Assembly (NCBI RefSeq): GCF_029023785.1
Contig: NZ_CP118955.1
Span: 2,158,501-2,222,500 of the forward strand
DNA from: Enterococcus faecium
GTDB taxonomy: Bacteria; Bacillota; Bacilli; Lactobacillales; Enterococcaceae
Reading direction: 5' to 3'
Length of the DNA: 64,000 bases
Numbering within the stretch: the first letter of the stretch is position 1; each line of letters opens with the position of its first letter. Position numbers and translations under genes: made by a program. The notes under the pieces are model-generated. The model was not told where the DNA came from and ran no database searches. It saw only the letters and a list, made by a program, of their open reading frames with translations. Positions 63,436-64,000 of this stretch are shown piece after piece.

Positions 63436-63464
63436 TTGCTCTTTTTAAATTCATATGCTACTAT
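63436..63464 (+). promoter_or_regulatory. Promoter of the probable 6S RNA gene
   Basis: TTGCTC (63436-63441) and TACTAT (63459-63464) are 17 bases apart, giving a start near 63471. Confidence 0.65.
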
Positions 63465-63470
63465 AGAGGT

Positions 63471-63681
63471 GGGAAATCTGTGATGTTCGAATTGTCCTCT
63501 TTGTGTGTTGACCGAACATTTTTATTGATATCTTGGGACCCGTCTTGTGTCACTGCTGGTAACATGCCTTATCATTTGGTAGTTCGAAGCTACGACCATG
63601 GGACCCACCTGCTTGAATTCGCGGGATCAATACTACAGGACAAACAACGGCATTAACGGAGATTACCATCTTTTAAAGAAT
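63471..63681 (+). ncRNA. ssrS: Probable 6S RNA
   Basis: The predicted transcript of about 200 bases folds as one long interrupted hairpin. AATCT near 63475 pairs with AGATT near 63660, TTGTCCT (about 63496) pairs with AGGACAA (about 63639), and ATTGAT...CCCG pairs with CGGGATCAAT further in. This rod-like fold with unpaired bubbles, the length, and location directly after rarA fit Firmicutes 6S RNA, which binds the housekeeping RNA polymerase. I identify it by shape and neighbourhood, not by alignment, so an unrelated RNA is not excluded. Confidence 0.62.
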
Positions 63682-63713
63682 AAAGCAATTTGCTCTTGGC
63701 AAATTGCTTTTTC
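63682..63713 (+). terminator. Terminator of the probable 6S RNA gene
   Basis: AAAGCAATTTG pairs with CAAATTGCTTT around CTCTTGG, followed by T-rich sequence. Confidence 0.9.
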
Positions 63714-63743
63714 TATTTGTTGCTTATTTTGGAGGATTTGTTC

Positions 63744-64000
63744 ATGATTAGGATTTTAATGATTATCGCCACTTTAGTATTATTATTCGTTAGCTATTAT
63801 TTATTTAATAAACAGGATATCTTTTTTGTATTGATCAACAAAAATGATAAAAATCAAGGATTCCTACAATTTTACGGTGCTGCATATGCTGTTTTAGGCG
63901 TAATGGGTATTTTAACAGCTTTTTTCAATCAACGCTTTATTGCCTTGGTCTTTTTACTGATCGTAATTATTGTTTCTGCCACCTTCAGTATCCGATTTGC
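63744..64000 (+). CDS. Small membrane protein, 5' part only
   Basis: The gene runs off the right edge after about 85 codons. ATG 63744 has GGAGG at 63731-63735. The product starts MIRILMIIATLVLLFVSYYL and has three hydrophobic segments with short polar loops (FNKQDIFFVLINKNDKNQGF; YGAAYAVLGVMGILTAFF; RFIALVFLLIVIIVSATFS). It resembles small uncharacterised three-helix proteins of the DUF3784 kind, but I do not recognise it firmly. No function is suggested by context. Confidence 0.7.
   Translation, partial: MIRILMIIATLVLLFVSYYLFNKQDIFFVLINKNDKNQGFLQFYGAAYAVLGVMGILTAFFNQRFIALVFLLIVIIVSATFSIRF

Noticed and set aside
1..64000. Search for prophage, insertion sequences, integron, toxin-antitoxin, CRISPR, tRNA or rRNA genes.
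   Set aside because: I found no transposase, integrase, phage structural gene, regularly spaced repeat array or cloverleaf. Only the small intergenic repeats hint at mobility.

Overview
The window is chromosomal DNA of a low-GC lactic-acid Gram-positive, most probably Enterococcus of the E. faecium group. This rests on the ribosomal proteins, strong AGGAGG-type ribosome binding sites, a T-box and an L10 leader of Firmicutes type, a relA of about 737 codons, and Bacillus-like gene order in several blocks. I see no prophage, insertion sequence, CRISPR array, tRNA or rRNA gene. It is mostly core genome with small accessory pieces. The species call is inference.

Layout. 1-4.1 kb: the 5' end of nagB with GntR-type operators, an ABC-F ATPase, an MFS exporter and a VTT/DedA-like membrane protein. 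4.2-6.9 kb: rplK-rplA and rplJ-rplL, with an L10 leader/attenuator and a 52-bp direct repeat before rplJ. 7.0-9.8 kb: two-subunit L-serine dehydratase and an L-lactate oxidase broken by an in-frame stop at codon 19. 9.9-13.3 kb: a lipoprotein hydrolase, then rpmG-secE-nusG, a CbpA-like CBS/ACT protein and queT under a preQ1-I riboswitch. 13.4-14.8 kb: an unassigned structured RNA with a CcpA cre site on its promoter, then a lipid kinase. 14.9-20 kb: an ABC-2 transporter (ATPase plus two permeases) divergent from a NarL-type two-component pair, arranged like the linearmycin-resistance Lnr loci of Bacillus.

20-31.4 kb: a small charged protein, recD2, a histidine phosphatase, trmL, a candidate sRNA, rlmA and cutC. 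Then follows the conserved block mgtE - RluD-type pseudouridine synthase - nadK - relQ, divergent from a CYTH protein and spxH. 31.4-36 kb: pepF, coiA, mecA and spx. With spxH this gathers the redox regulator Spx, a predicted Spx/ClpXP adaptor, the ClpC adaptor MecA and a competence protein. 36-45 kb: an AT-rich gene-free gap, a HAD phosphatase, then a SWIM/SNF2 helicase with sbcC and sbcD. 45-50 kb: a plsC-like acyltransferase, a tRNA methyltransferase overlapping a GIY-YIG protein, an OatA-like O-acetyltransferase and a YitT protein. 50-54 kb: hisS-aspS under a T-box. 54-64 kb: an aldo/keto reductase, a CYP152-type P450 peroxygenase, relA-dtd, a dense minus-strand run (Mpg-type glycosylase, DUF3013, prmA, rsmE), then rarA followed by a probable 6S RNA and a truncated membrane-protein gene.

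The less ordinary items are the nonsense-interrupted lactate oxidase, two candidate small RNAs, a three-copy intergenic repeat ending in a terminator hairpin, the Lnr-like locus and the CYP152 P450. I did not find a clearly new multi-gene system.
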